Shown here: positions 21,067-33,953 of the stretch, piece after piece
Layout of the letters: the number at the start of each line of letters is the position of its first letter
How positions within the stretch are numbered: position 1 is the stretch's first letter
Assembly: GCA_022059125.1 (NCBI GenBank)
Contig: JAEUWY010000005.1
Span: 4,340,001 to 4,404,000 of the forward strand
Direction of reading: 5' to 3'
Source of the DNA: Corynespora cassiicola
Taxonomy: Eukaryota > Ascomycota > Dothideomycetes > Pleosporales > Corynesporascaceae
Length of the DNA: 64,000 bases
Notes under the pieces: generated by a model
What the model was told of the DNA's origin: nothing
Database searches by the model: none
Seen by the model: the letters and a program-made list of their open reading frames with translations, nothing else
Translations under genes and position numbers: made by a program

Positions 21067-21613
21067 ACCTTCCTAATTCAAAAAGGATGGAGTGCTAGGT
21101 ATCTGAGCTGGTGGAGGAGAAAAGGGCAATAAGAGGTTTCTAAGCCACTAAATGCTTTGTCGGCTCCACAACAAGCTAGTAATGAGAACCATACCTTAAC
21201 ATTCTAATGAAAGTCCATGTGAACAGTTGAATCATCACCATCACATGCGGCAAAGGATCTGGCACATGCGGAGAGAATTACCGACTTGTTTCTATCCATA
21301 ACCTCGTCTTTCAGTCTGTATGCGGATCGATCTGAGAGTACATTGGACATGAGAGATGACACATATCAATCCAAGAAAAGTAGTAAAGGAAAATGCATCA
21401 AAATTCCTGCGCCCAGATCCGACCCGTCCCGTTCCCAAAATAATACTGCAACCCCGGAAGCTGATCTATCTCTAGAGCCGGCATCCGTATGCAATCAAGG
21501 CGAAGATGGCACTGAGCTATCAACGCCAAACGCAACCATGAGCAGCTACCGGCGCAGGGGCCGAGGTGACTCTCATGGCTCGTTGTCAAAATACATAATC
21601 ATCATACCATGAT
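21036..21613. other. Intergenic between convergent BTB and Prb1 genes
   Basis: Holds the two 33-bp repeats and presumably both 3' untranslated regions. An open frame at about 21286-21612 shows no domain and I do not call it. Confidence 0.5.
21142..21174 (+). repeat. 33-bp imperfect direct repeat, copy B
   Basis: AAGCCACTAAATGCTTTGTC... repeats copy A (21034-21066) at a distance of 108 bp, with four mismatches. Confidence 0.8.
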
Positions 21614-23529
21614 TTACTCGCGCGAGACGCGCTCCTTGAACTCCTCAAAGAAGCCCTCCATCTCCTCGGCGACAAAGTCCTCAATCTCGGAGGTGAGCTT
21701 GTCAAGCTTGTTCTGGAGGTGGGAGCCAGTGCGGCTAGCAGCCTGCTTGGCATTGTTGAACTCAGCCTCGACATCCTCCTCGATCTCGGAGATGGAGGGG
21801 ATGGTGATGGTGTAGGACTCCTCCTTGTCGGCCTTCTTGACGGTGTAGCCGCCCTGGTCAACAATCTCAGTGTAGTTGGAGGAGCCACCACCGTTCCAGG
21901 CGAGGATGTTGGCAGTGTTGCTGGGGACGTCAGAGAGAGCGCCCTTGGTGGCAACGGAGATCAAGTTGGCCTTGAGCTTCTTGGGAGTGATGTCGGCAAC
22001 GGCGAAGGCAGAATCCTTGGAAGGCTGAAGAGAGAGGAAGTAGGCCAAGAGACCAGCAATGTGGGGGGAGGCCATGGAAGTACCAGAGATGGTGTTGGTG
22101 GCGTGCTCAGATCCGATCCAGGTGGAAAGGATGTTGAGGCCAGGAGCAAAGATGTCATTGCACTTGCCGTAGTTGGAGAAGTAGGCACGCTCGTCAAGGA
22201 GAGTGGAGGCACCGACGGTGACGGCGTTCTCAGCAGCAGCAGGAGAGTAGTTGCAGGAGTCAGCGTTGTCATTACCGGCAGCGACAGCGAAGTGGATACC
22301 AGCATCGACGGCAGCGTTAACAGCGAGGTCGAGAGTGGTAGACTTGCCACCACCCAAGCTCATGTTGGCGGCGCTGCCCTTGAAGCCCTTCTTCTTGCCG
22401 TTCTTGGCAGCAGCGACAGCGTCGTTGTGAGCCTGGACAGCATACTCAACACCCTTGACGACATCAGACATGGTGCCGGAGCCGTTGGAGCGGAGGACCT
22501 TGACGGCGTAGACGTTGGCCTTCTTGGCGACACCGTACTTCTTGCCGGCGACAGTGCCAGAGCAGTGAGTGCCGTGGCCATTGCCATCCTCATCGGCGTC
22601 ACCCTGGGGGATGGTCTTGCCCCAGTGGGCACGACCCTCAAAGTCAACGTGCTTGTAGTTGGTACCAGTGTCGATGACATAGACATCAACACCCTCACCG
22701 CCGTCGGCAGAGTAGAGGTACTTGTTCCAGGTGCTGAAGCCGAGCGAGTCTCGGTGGGAGATTCGAGCCAGGCCCCAGGGGGCGTTCTTCTCGGTCTCGT
22801 GCTCATCGGAGCTACCCATGGTGTGGACCTCCGAGTCCTTCTCGATGTAGTCAACCTATGACGGACGTGGTTAGCATGGTGCTCTGGAGTGGTGTGTACC
22901 TGAATGGCGTGCATCACGTGCGATTGCGATGGATTGCGTAGAGGCTCGGCGGAGTTGCCTACGGAGATAAGGGCGCAGCTCAACGATCGGCGGCAACACA
23001 CGACAGCAACTCTGGCGTCGCGCGCACATGTCGGACGCGGTCAGAGAGCTGAAGGTGGCGACGCCGAGCGCGTTGATGGCCCTTATCGTCCCGGCCGGAC
23101 GCAACCGCATCTGCCCGAGGGGTGCGGGTGTGTAGTGTAACAAGGGAAGCTGCTTACATCGGGGTGGGAGCGGATCTGCTCGAGGGTCTCGTCATCGAAG
23201 TGACCCGAGTAGCCCATCAGGCCGCCGACAATGTTGTAGGTGTGCTTGAGACCATCGAAGATCTCGGTGGTGACGGGGAACTGCGAGCGCTTGCGGAGCT
23301 CGAGGCGCTCCTCCTGGCCCTTGGAGTGCAGGTCCTGGATCCAGGTGTGGTGGGCCTGGGCGTCCTCGTGCTTGACGTGCTTCTTGAAGACGACCATGTA
23401 CGAGTTGGGCACCTCCTTTGCGTTGGTGGTGGAGAGAACGGGGGCGGCATCCTTGTGGATGGTGCCAACGTTGAGGACGGGCGAGGCGGCCGCAAGCAGC
23501 GGCATCAGCGAGAGGGTGGAGTACCTCAT
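21614..23529 (-). CDS. prb1: Vacuolar subtilisin-type serine protease (proteinase B / cerevisin)
   Basis: Major vacuolar endopeptidase, active in protein turnover and autophagic degradation; homologues in moulds are known allergens. Exons 23158-23529 and 21614-22855 encode 537 residues; the intron is 302 bp, long for this window. A signal peptide (MRYSTLSLMPLLAAAS) and an I9 propeptide (SYMVVFKKH...HPDVDYIEKDSEV) precede the S8 domain. The triad is Asp186 (VYVIDTGTN), His218 (GNGHGTHCSGT) and Ser384 (ISGTSMASPH), with oxyanion Asn319 (AAGNDN). A C-terminal acidic extension (after residue 475) is typical of the vacuolar branch and absent from secreted alkaline proteases. The start at 23529 is the ATG directly before the signal peptide. 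It diverges from the BEACH gene at 24611. Confidence 0.95.
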
Positions 23530-24610
23530 GATGGCGGTTGGAGCTCGCACAGCGAGGCGGGAAAACTGGACAGACGGAAAGAGGAAGGGGAGCAAGCAGC
23601 AGACAGACGAAGAATAGTGATGGGAGGACGGGTTGGGGGGGTTGGGGGGAGGGAGAGGGAGAGACGGTGGTGATGATGAGATGGGCGGTAGCTATGGCGA
23701 TGGGGGAGCTCTTATCAAGGCCGAGGGCGGAACACGGACCCACTCTGGCGCAGGTGACGCAGGTGACCTGCCACCCCAACTCGTCGGCCGTCGCGCCTTC
23801 CCCCGGGGGCGGCTGTGCTGCGCGAGGCTGCGCCATGCCGCTTTAGGCTGCGGTGCACGCGTCGACTCGCCGCCGGATTGGCTGCCTTGGGCCGACCGGA
23901 GCCTCCAGCCCTCGCGGCCTGGTCTTGTTGACGTGCGGTCATTGCCCGTCTCAACTGCGTCGTCGCAGCGGTGCCGGCTGCTCTGGCTGCTGTCGGGACG
24001 ACGGGGCAGGCGAGGCAGGCGAGGCACACCCACCCCATCCCCTCTGCCCATGGTGCCTGCCGCATCCATGAGGGCTGTCGCGCCATGCCCGAAGCGGCAC
24101 TAGCGCCCCCAGCCCTCGTGAACAGCCTCGCCAGTCAGCAGCACAAGAGGCGGGCGCGCGTGAGGGACTATCAGTGCAGCTCAGTGCAGTTTCGAGCACG
24201 ACGGCGGGCGGCCAGGCACCGGGCGGCCGAGTGCACTACTGCTTCCTGGCTGCACTGCCGGCCGGAGCGTGGTTCGTGGTTCCCTCGTTGCTGGGGTGGG
24301 GAGCCAGATGTCGCAGAAGCAGGGCCCAAGCTCACTTCCGGTTTGGGCACTAGCAAACCACCAAACCCGCCCAGTACTGAGGGCGGCGCTGCTCTGGGCG
24401 GTCGCGCTTCGACGTAATCAGACAACCCACCTCTACACCACAGCTCAGTCACTGCTGCTGCCACCGCTGCCCGCGGCCCCTGCCCGCTCCTCCTTCGCCT
24501 GCACTCTGTGATGTGCCTCTCCTCCGCGAGCGAGATATGATTCTGCCCTCCTCCCCGCACCTGCCTCCTTCAAATTCCCTCAGCGCCCGGGGACGCCATT
24601 GAACTGGGCC
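23530..24610. promoter_or_regulatory. Divergent promoter region prb1 / BEACH gene
   Basis: 1,081 bp of GC-rich DNA separate the two start codons. A direct repeat of GCAGGTGAC occurs at 23750-23769 and a GGCAGGCGA-type repeat at about 24004-24024. No TATA box is obvious on either side. Open frames on both strands here are explained by the high GC content. Confidence 0.45.
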
Positions 24611-27600
24611 ATGGCCTACCCAGCGCGCCGCCACCGGTCCTCGACCGCCGCCTCGAGGATCCCGCCCATGAACAACCAGATTGCCGAGCTGCGCAGCCTC
24701 GCCGACGAGCTCATCAGAGCCTCCGAATCCTCCCCGCCGACTTCCCAGGTCCTCCAGTCGCAGAGCAACGCCCTGCGCCGCATGCGCCAGCTGCTGATAG
24801 AGTCCCACGAGCACACACAGACCAAGGACGCCTTCCGCCATGTGCGCGGCTTCGACGTGCTGCTGCTGACCCTGCGCTCCGTTTCCGGCTTCTACAAGCC
24901 CGCCGACCTGTCCCCGCCCGACCGCATCGACTTCTTCGAGGTCATCAAGGCCACATTGGACGTGCTCTCCGACGCCCTCAACGAGCACTCGGGCAACCGG
25001 CGCTTCTTCGCTACCCGCGTCGAGGACGGCGGCTGGAGCGCGCTAGAGCAGGCTCTAGGCAGCACTGGTATCTTCGGTGGCCAGTCCCAGAGTAAGCGTG
25101 ATGATGCGGGGCAGGAACAGCTGTTCGGCTGCCTCTTCGCCTTTGCCCTGGGCGAGGAGGCTGTGACGCGAATCTTCCGAGATATCGACAAAAAAGTCGA
25201 AGAGGCCCAGTCGAGGCACGAGTTGGCAGATGCGCTAGACGCTACCAAGATTGAGGATGCCCGTCAGCAGGCAACAGAGATTGTCGTCACCAGCCCGCGT
25301 TCCGTCTACAGCGACGTCGAGGTGGATATCGATGGCCTGCGGGCCCAGGTCAGAACCATCTTCAGCGGAAATGAGGTTCTCCAGAACCCAGACATCCTGC
25401 CCATCATCCTGCACTTTTGGGCCGGCTTGTCCGGCGAGGAAGCTCCTGGGACCCGCTCGAAGCCGCTGTCGGTTTCTGTTCTTCTGGCTATACTGGAGAT
25501 ATCCGCACTCTCTTCCTTCAATAAGGCAGCTGTACATGTCACGGGCGTGCTCAGTTTCATTCTTCCGCTTCTTTTTGATAACAAGTGCGCCCCGGTCGAA
25601 GCTGGCCTCCTTCGAGATTTGGCCAACAGCTTGATCGAATATGGCATCAATCGTCTGGACGATGCATACTATCTTTTCCGGAAAGCCGTCACTTCCAACG
25701 CAGCTGCAGACTTCCTCTACCAGGGTATGCGCACCTCTCGGGAGCCTCCCTTTATACAATTCGACTTGTCCCTGCATGGTTTCAGCGCCATTGAGATACC
25801 GGACATTGGTCGTCCATTTCCGCCCGTCTCCCCCGGGAGCGGTTATACGTTTGCTGCATGGATCCGCGTGGACAAATATGACCAGAACTGCCACACCACC
25901 ATATTCGGTGCTTATGATGATACGCAGACTTGCTTTTTGATGGCATATCTAGAGAAAGATACCCGCTGCTTTATCCTCCAGACCTTCATGGGCCACTCGA
26001 ACTCCATCACACCAAGCGTTCGCTTCAAAAAGGCCCCCCGTTTCCAAGAAGGCCGATGGTATCACGTCGCCGTGACCCACCGTCGGCCGAAAGGCATCGG
26101 TTTCGGCCCGCCCAAGGCTTCTCTCTATGTTGATGGCGAGTTCACAGAAACCATGCGTGCACATTACCCCTCCCACCCCCCGGTCTTAGACAGCAGTCAA
26201 GAGAGCTTTGCCTCCATGTCTAGCAGCCAGCGACAGAACAATATCCTGGCCTTCCTGGGAACGCCGCGCAATCTGGCCCCGCGATTGGGCAGAAATGTAC
26301 TCTCGTCTAGGCTTTCCATGGCATCTTTTCATCTCTTCTCGGAGCCTCTCTCCGATGAGCTTATTGCTGTCTACCACAAGCTTGGCCCGCGGTACTGCGG
26401 TAACTTCCAGGACAGGTTAGGTTCTTTCCAGACGTATAGGACGTCTGCCGAGCTTCATGTACAAAACGAAATCTTGCACCCTGGCAAAGAAGAGCGCTCG
26501 GACATTGTGTCTGCAATCAGATCCAATGCGGGACAGCTGTTGCCTGAATCCAAGATATTGCTTAGCTTCTCCCCTAGTTCAGTCATGGATGATGACGACC
26601 GCAATGCTATTGACGAATCACAGCTAATCCGGTCCTTGTCCCGCGAATCGGCACGTGCCCTGCATCGCTACACACGACAGCAGAGCACACCCATCATGAT
26701 CAATGCCGCCGTCCCGTCGGTGAATGATGCTCTGTCTCAGGCTCGAGGCTTTGGTCGGCTCTCCGGCGATCCAGTCGTCGTTGTACCGCAGTCGCTCGAC
26801 GACGCAATATGGAGGATCGGAGGCTGTGCAGCCGTTGGCCTGAAACTAGTTCAGTCTGCACAAACACTTGATGGAGTCTTGCGCGCCGTGAAGATCCTCC
26901 TGGAAGCCGTCGAAGGCAACTGGAGGAATTGTGAAGCCATGGAGCAGAGCAATGGTTTTGCTATTCTAGCAGAAGTGCTTCGCCAGAAAATGGGCTTCAG
27001 CGTTAACGGCCTGCCTGTGCGACATCCCTCGGCGATAGACACGACGCCCGACGAGACGGAACGTTTCGTCTCCCAATTGCTCCGTGTGGTACTGAAGTTT
27101 GTTGGTTATGATGAACAACACCCAACCGAATCGCTCATCATCAACCCCTTGGCATATCGAGTACTACTCGTTGATCTTGAGATCTGGCGAAAGTCCATGG
27201 CGTTAGATACCCAGAAGCTCTACTATACCCAATTTGTGGATTTTGCCAAGGACAGTAAACATCACCACTACAATGCAAAGCGCTTCCACCGCATCAGTAA
27301 GTTTTCTTGAGTATATTTCCTGCATACTCTGACAGACGATCAAGGGGTAGTCAAGCGCCTGACGGATGCACTGAAAGGTGAAACTTTCACACATCAGACG
27401 TTTCCCTTGTTTTTGGACGCCTTCAAAGTTCTTCTGCAGATCAATTTCAACGGAGAAAACGCCCGCTCACTATCGCTGTTTGTCACTTACGCATTGCATG
27501 ATGGCCGCGCCTCGTATGCGAAGCGGCCTCTACGCCCAAAAGCAAGCACAGTGCGGCTTCGTAAGGGAACGCCCCCAAATCTAACCCCACCTGGGTCCTC

Positions 27601-30600
27601 GCCGCGCTCAATAAGCCCCAATCAAGATCCAAACATGCCGCCGGGACTTCCGCTTTCCGATCTTAGCGTTGCAATTCTTCGTTTATTGACCGAATTGCTT
27701 TGCGATGAATCAAACATTGGTGAGATTGTTCGATTTGCAAAGAACGTGACCGGGAAATGGCTGCTGTACTTGCTCGCTGAACCAGACCAGCGTGTCGTCA
27801 TTCTGGCCGCGAAGATTTTGGCCCGCATGCTGGTCGCAAATGGGCCACATTATGTCAAGAAATTCGCAGAAAAGAGCGGAGGCTACACCATTATGAAACA
27901 GAGGCTGCGTCATTGGTGGAACACGCCCGGGATATGGACCATATGCTTCGCGTTGCTTTTCGACCGCGACATCGCCTCTATTGACTTTGAGTGCGACTTT
28001 GACGTCTTCAACTTGGTAGATATTTTCATCACCAAGGCTCCTCAATCGAGGCTTAGGGTTGTGTATCCCGAAATGTTCTCTGTCATTTCAGCGATGCTAG
28101 ATACCGGCTTGCGGGCGATAGTACAAGATCAAAGGATCGAAAACGACCCGCCACAGAGCGAAAATGGAGATGCTCCCACGACGCGAGGTAGACGACGGAC
28201 CATGTCTCTGAACACGAAGCAGCCGCCTGTCGTGGATACGAGAGCTCCCCAGTCCGAGCGCCTGGGGGATTATGCTGTCGTCTTGAATTCGGCAATCCAG
28301 TTCCTTTCGGAGTTGCACTCAAGGGCAGAAGTGTTCCGTGACTTTGCGAGCTCAACCACCTATGTCCAAGATCTTCTCTTTGTCCTCTACCCAGTCATTG
28401 TTACTTCGGATAAAGTTGGAGCTGATGCTGAGCTCTTGGCAAGAAACTCTGCCCTGACCTTTGAGGGTCAAGATGTGGTGATCCAACCCTTGTCCAAGGC
28501 CAATAGCCAGAAGGCTCCCATTGTCCGAACAACCAACGTACACCTTACGCCTTCACCATCGGCTCACAGGGTAGCTCCATTCCGAAGAGCATCTTCTTTC
28601 GTTCTGGTATCTGCTGATAAGCCTGCCCCCAGCCAGAAGCAGTCAAGTCTCAATCCAATCCTTTCGCCGAGGGCAGGCGGGCGTCTTGCTATCAAAGTGG
28701 GTAGCACGGTCGTTGAAGCGATGCTCGAAGTCGTCCTTGGGGTGTTTCAAGATCAGATCTTCTATAGGAAAGAGTTTGTCGGTCTTGGGCTTTTCCTCAA
28801 GACGCCCCCCGGTTTTCAAGAACACCAGGCTTACTTTGAGTCTTACGTCTTCCGCCAGACCATTGCCGCCATCACCAACTCTCTTCAGTTGGATCAGAAG
28901 CTTCTGCATGAACCTCGAGTCATTACCAATTTGTCAAAGTTCATCACTCATATTGCTGAGGCAGCATTCGAAGGCTGGTTTCTCGATGGCGCTGATCCCT
29001 TGCTTGATTTTGCCGGCTTTCTCCTTGAATATCTAGAGCGGCCCGATGTTTCCCAGATTAAATCTGTTCGACTCTGCACACAAGGCATTTCCATTATCCG
29101 CACTATTTTCCTCCGCCTCATTCTCTTGCGGCTCGCTGAACCGGACGATTCTGAGGGGGGCATCAAGACCATCGCGATCATAGAAAAGATGGTGTATTGG
29201 CAGCCAATCATTCTCTCGTCGGAGAACACAGAAACTCTCTTCCTCAAGTTGATCTGCTATCTCCTATATTCGAAGCTGTCTTACGGAAACGAGCAAGTGC
29301 GCCTGGCGGCAGCCAATTTCTGGCGCTTGCTCATGGTTCAAAAGCCAGACGATACATCGGCTATTCTGGGCTACGCTGTTCACACCGACAAGAAGAACCT
29401 TCTCGATGGTTTCCAAAAACTGGTCGAGCTTGACAATGAGACGTTCATTCTTTGGTTTGACGAAAACAAATCCGACTTGGACAATTTCTTCCACGGCTCA
29501 ATGACCAAAGCCTGGGAAGACTTTACTCACGATCAGAACAAGAAGACAGAAGAGACGGCCCAGAGGCGGATCGCCAAGCGTCGCGAGAAACTTAAGCAGT
29601 GGTCTACGGAAGAACGCATACAAGAGAATGTCTGGAGCCACCACGAAAATTCGACCGGCCATTGGCGCTCCAATATTCATGCCTCTGAGCGAATCAAACA
29701 TCAACGCGTGTTACAAGACCAGCAAGATAACGCCACTTTCCTTGTTACCGTCCTAGCAAAGCTTGATAAGCAACTGAGAGGACCATGTGCACTTTTCGAG
29801 GATAGCCCACCCCCGAGGTGGCGCCTGGATGAGACAGAGGGCCGGGACCGCAAGCGAATGCGCACGATTATTGACAGCACCCTTCGTGAGCAACACTACC
29901 AACCCAAGAGAAAGGACACGGATCCCCTGGGAAAAGACAGACTCAAGCTAGACACTAACGTTCCCACAATCTCTGCTAGAGATGCGCTCGGTGTCACTCC
30001 CACAGCTGGTGTTAATGTCAGGCCATCATCAGCATTGGAGTCGTCAAAAGACGAGCACCGGGAAGACTCGCATTCTGACAGCGAAGAGGACTTTGAGATG
30101 GTCGAGGCCATGTACGAAGATGAAGATGGGTTCGAAGATAAGAATCGCAAGGTCATGAGAAGTTTGAACCGTGGAGACCAAGTACAGTATGTCTGCAATG
30201 TCTCTCGCGTTGTCGGACTTGAGGCTATCGAAGGTCTCCTCATCGTCGGAAAAGACTGCCTGTATCTCTTGGATGATTTCTTCCAGAGATCCGATGGAGA
30301 GATTGTCCGAGTGTGGCAGGCACCTGTCGACGAGCGTGACCCTTATGTGCAGGTCATTGCTGGCAAGGAAGCCGTCACCAACCGCCGACCGCCTCCGAGA
30401 GACTATGACGAGGGAACGAGACATTGGAAGTGGAGCGAGGTCATCAGCATTTCGAAGCGCCGGTTCTTGCATCGCGACGTCGCTATCGAGATATTCTTCG
30501 ACGACGGTCGTAGCTATCTTCTTACCGCCATCTCTGCTGGAGTCCGAAACGACATACACTCTCGTCTTCTCAACCGAGCACCCCACGTTCTCAAGCCAGA

Positions 30601-32724
30601 ATTGCTCGCCAACTCCGAGATCTCGTGGAGGCTTGACTCCCTGCGTAACCCAGAAGAAGCACCACAGTCGCTGGGTGCTCGATTCGCGTTGGCTTTCAAT
30701 TCAGGCTCCTCTCATCCAATCACTAGAAAGTGGCTAAAGGGCGAAATCTCCAACTTCCACTACCTCATGTTTGTCAACACGCTCGCCGGGAGGACCTTCA
30801 ACGACTTGACACAGTATCCCGTCTTTCCTTGGGTCATCAGCGACTACGAGAGCGACGAATTGGACTTGACCAACCCCAAAAGCTTCCGCGACCTGACAAG
30901 ACCCATCGGAGTGCAGAACAATGAAGTGGCTGATGCCTTGCGCGAGAAGTTCAATTCGTTCGCTGAAATGGGCGACATGAAGCATGCGTTCCATTATGGC
31001 ACCCACTATTCTTCAGCCATGACCGTCGCGTCCTACCTGATACGTCTGCAACCCTTCAGTGCTGCTTTCTCATTGATTCAGGGTGGAACGTGGGACCACG
31101 CTGACCGCATGTTTTATTCTATTCTTGGAGCATGGCAGTCTGTTTCCATGAAAAACATGGCTGACGTTAGAGAACTTACACCTGAATTCTACTTCCTCCC
31201 CGAGTTTCTTACAAACGTCAATGGGTACAACTTTGGACTTCGAGCCAGCGGAGACTCAATCGACAATGTTGCGTTGCCAAAGTGGGCCAAAGGCGATCCG
31301 ACAATCTTCATTGCAAAACAGCGCGAGGCACTGGAAAGCCCCTACGTCAGCCAAAACCTACATCACTGGATCGATTTGATTTTCGGGTTCAAGCAACGCG
31401 GCGAGGCGGCCATTGAAGCTGTCAACGTCTATCACTGGACCACGTACCAGGGCGCCATTGACTTGGATACCATTGAGGATGAGAAGGAGCGCGCTCAGAA
31501 GATTAGCATCATCAACAATTTCGGACAAACCCCCGCTCAGATCTTTCAGCGACCGCATCCACAGAAAGAAGAGGTCGCTAACAAACTCAAAAAGCTGGAC
31601 ACTGCTGCCGAGAGCCTGCACCGACTGCCTATGACACTCCTCGAAGCCAACGATCGTGTCTCATCGCTTGCGTACATCACCAAGGGAGACAAGCTTCTTT
31701 GCTCGGCGCCTTTCCGCCACAACATCCCTCCCCACTATGATCGTTACATGGAATGGGGCTTCACAGATGGCAGTGTTCGTTTCTACGATTCGAATTCTAA
31801 GAAACTCCTGGGACTTTTCGAGCACCTCCACTCAGGCCAGCTCACTACGTCCCTCTTTGTGGATGGTCGAACACTCATCACTGCCGGAACAGACTGCACG
31901 ATTGCAATCTGGAACGTCATGAAGGGGGAGAAGGGCACGATCGACCTCCAAAACATCACAACACTGTTTGGCCACAAGAGCCCAGTCGTCACATTGGCTG
32001 CTTCGCGCGCATTCTCTGCATTCTTGTCGGCTTCCTCTGACGGCAGGGTTTTCCTGTGGGACTTGAACCGCAATGAATTTGTTCGCGAAATCGATTTGGG
32101 CCCTGACCAGAGGCGCAGCCCTGTGCCAATCCAGGCTGCTCGGATCAACAGCGTCACTGGACATGTCGTCCTAGCTTGTGGGCGGCGCCTTATCGTCACG
32201 ACTCTGAACGGAAAGCTCCTACTTGACCAGGATGTCTGCGACGTTGATGATGATGGTGATATCACAGCTCTTGCTGTCTATGAAGGGGTAGGAAACGAAT
32301 GGTGCGAGCGCGAATTAATCTTCACCGGCCATCGAAGGGGTCTTGCAAAGGTAAACCCATCTCAATGCAACAATACTAAAGTGATAGATCCGCTAAGCGA
32401 TACTAGATCTTCCACCTGGCCCCCGATTGCGCTCGAGGTCAGTGGACCATCAAGCTTATCAAATACCTCAATCACACGGACTCGACCCGCGAGAACCATG
32501 CCAATTTCATAGCGCCAATTACTTGTATCCTTCCCATGCCGCACAACGTCTATACCGGCGATGAGGAAGGTAGAGTGGTACGTTTTAGTTTTCTTCATCT
32601 TGATAATTGGTGTAGCCGACGTCAGGGGTTTGAGAATATGGTGGAATGGAAGGGAGGCAAACTTACCCGGGCGAGACTCGGTGGTTTGTATAGGAAGAGT
32701 AAGGTCAGGAAGAAGAGTTTGTAG
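24611..32724 (+). CDS. bph1: BEACH and WD40 domain protein (Bph1 / LYST-neurobeachin type)
   Basis: Very large scaffold protein acting in membrane traffic and lysosome/vacuole or cell-wall sorting. Exons 24611-27296, 27351-32350, 32443-32577 and 32626-32724 give 2,639 residues. For intron 1 I took acceptor 27350 because the branch-like CTGAC lies 18 nt upstream; acceptor 27335 would also keep frame but makes a 39-bp intron. Domains: concanavalin-A-like lectin module about 380-525 (YTFAAWIRVDKYDQ..., GRWYHVAVTHRRP); armadillo-like helices; PH-BEACH about 1834-1990; BEACH about 2015-2300 (ISNFHYLMFVNTLAGRTFND, YPVFPWVISDY, HYGTHYSSA); WD40 repeats from about 2375 (GHKSPVVTLAASRAFSAFLS, GRVFLWDLNR) to the end. 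A 48-bp intron in the last part (32578-32625) is optional: unspliced reading reaches the same stop. The ATG at 24611 is the first in frame. Length and order fit the single BEACH protein usual in ascomycetes. Confidence 0.93.
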
Positions 32725-33440
32725 CATATTCGACGGGCTTTGGAGGATTATTTGGGCTGCTTGCCTATTCTTCTTTTTTTTTGTTTCAGCGATTGCTTTC
32801 ATCTCACTGCACTTGGAAAGAAATGCGAGGCTGACTATTGATTTTAGTACGAATGGGAAATCGTGAATCGCCACGGTGCACACTAGAAGCCCGTCCAGAT
32901 CCCATACCGATACACGACCATTATTATCTCCAGCGCGTCTCGGGTCCTCGTTATCTCTGGGATCAGGCTTTCATCCCACAGAAACGGTGGCTGCACTGCA
33001 TTTCTTTCGTCAAGCGTTCTGCGCGGATCTTGTCGCTCGGTGTTCTCTTTCTTATCTTACACGTGCGCGGTTTTGCCTCTCGTTCTTTCCACGCTGATCT
33101 TCTGGGAGATAAAAGCTTGATCTGTGCATTTTGATGCCGATATGGCGTTTTTTGGCGTGGGCTGACGGACAGAATATATAGAGTGTAGAAAGAGGAATGA
33201 GGGTTCCTGGGGCCTTGAGATGGGTCTGGTATGAAATGGAATAGAAGACTTATTTGTTGTTGGCCTGAAGTGGTCCTTGGCAAGCTGTTGTAATGTGAGG
33301 CTGCAATTGCTGACTGGATGCGGCAGGCTGATCAAAGCGAGCTGTATTCTTGGAGCAGTCTGAATGGGTCAGCGCTCACCAAAGCCATGAGTGAGGTGCG
33401 ACAAAAGACACTGCCTAACCCACCTTCCCAGAAGCGCACG
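32725..33440. other. Intergenic, nothing recognised
   Basis: Flank between the BEACH gene and a fragmentary ORF on the other strand. Open frames here carry no motif. Confidence 0.4.
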
Positions 33441-33953
33441 TCACACCACGCTGTCCCTCCAAAACCATCTCCCCCTCCAATCAACTTCAATGTTCACCTC
33501 TCTTCCTACCCTTCTGAATCTCTCCCTCATCCATTCCGCAAACTCTTCGACAAACTCTTCCCTATCTCGCGCACTCTCCTCAAACACATGCAGCTGGTCA
33601 CACGCATCCAGCACCACCGTCCCCAACACCCCACACCCAAACACCCCCTCCATATCATACTTTGAAGCAATCTCCTCTGGCCCCATCGGTTCCACCTCCC
33701 CCTTCGCATTCCTCCTCCCAGACATCAAGCTCTGAACATGCAGCGTAATCCCCAACCACTTCAGCCCCTTGCACGCTACCACGAGCCTCACATCATCGCT
33801 CCTACCGCCCCCAGTCACAGCCCCTACGCCAGGAAACCAGTGGAAAGTCGCAAACTCAAGCCCTCGCAAGGACTCCACGCCGCGATGCAGAGTTGCGAGG
33901 AAGGCGCGGAAGAAGAGTAGGGCGCGGTGGGAACGCAGCTTGAATGTATGCAA
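33441..33953 (-). CDS. Hypothetical protein fragment lacking its N-terminus
   Basis: An open frame of about 170 codons ends at 33441 but has no ATG near its beginning; it seems to need an upstream exon that I cannot find in the AT-rich flank 33990-34300. It contains RALLFFRAFLATLHRG, VRLVVACKGLKWLGI and a charged helical end (REEFVEEFAEWMRERFRRVG). Such layout recalls the C-terminal parts of uncharacterised fungal proteins whose N-terminus carries an F-box-like segment, but this is a weak impression. It may be a real gene with a missed exon or a 5'-truncated relic. Confidence 0.4.
   Translation of the reverse strand: MHTFKLRSHRALLFFRAFLATLHRGVESLRGLEFATFHWFPGVGAVTGGGRSDDVRLVVACKGLKWLGITLHVQSLMSGRRNAKGEVEPMGPEEIASKYDMEGVFGCGVLGTVVLDACDQLHVFEESARDREEFVEEFAEWMRERFRRVGREVNIEVDWRGRWFWRDSVV

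Noticed and set aside
21719..22861. Open frame of 380 codons on the plus strand opposite prb1
   Set aside because: It lies antisense to the conserved second exon of prb1, whose codon bias leaves the complementary frame open. The translation is Val/Gly/Asp-rich with no domain.
23122..23673. Open frame of 183 codons opposite the first prb1 exon
   Set aside because: Again antisense to a conserved exon and of low-complexity composition.
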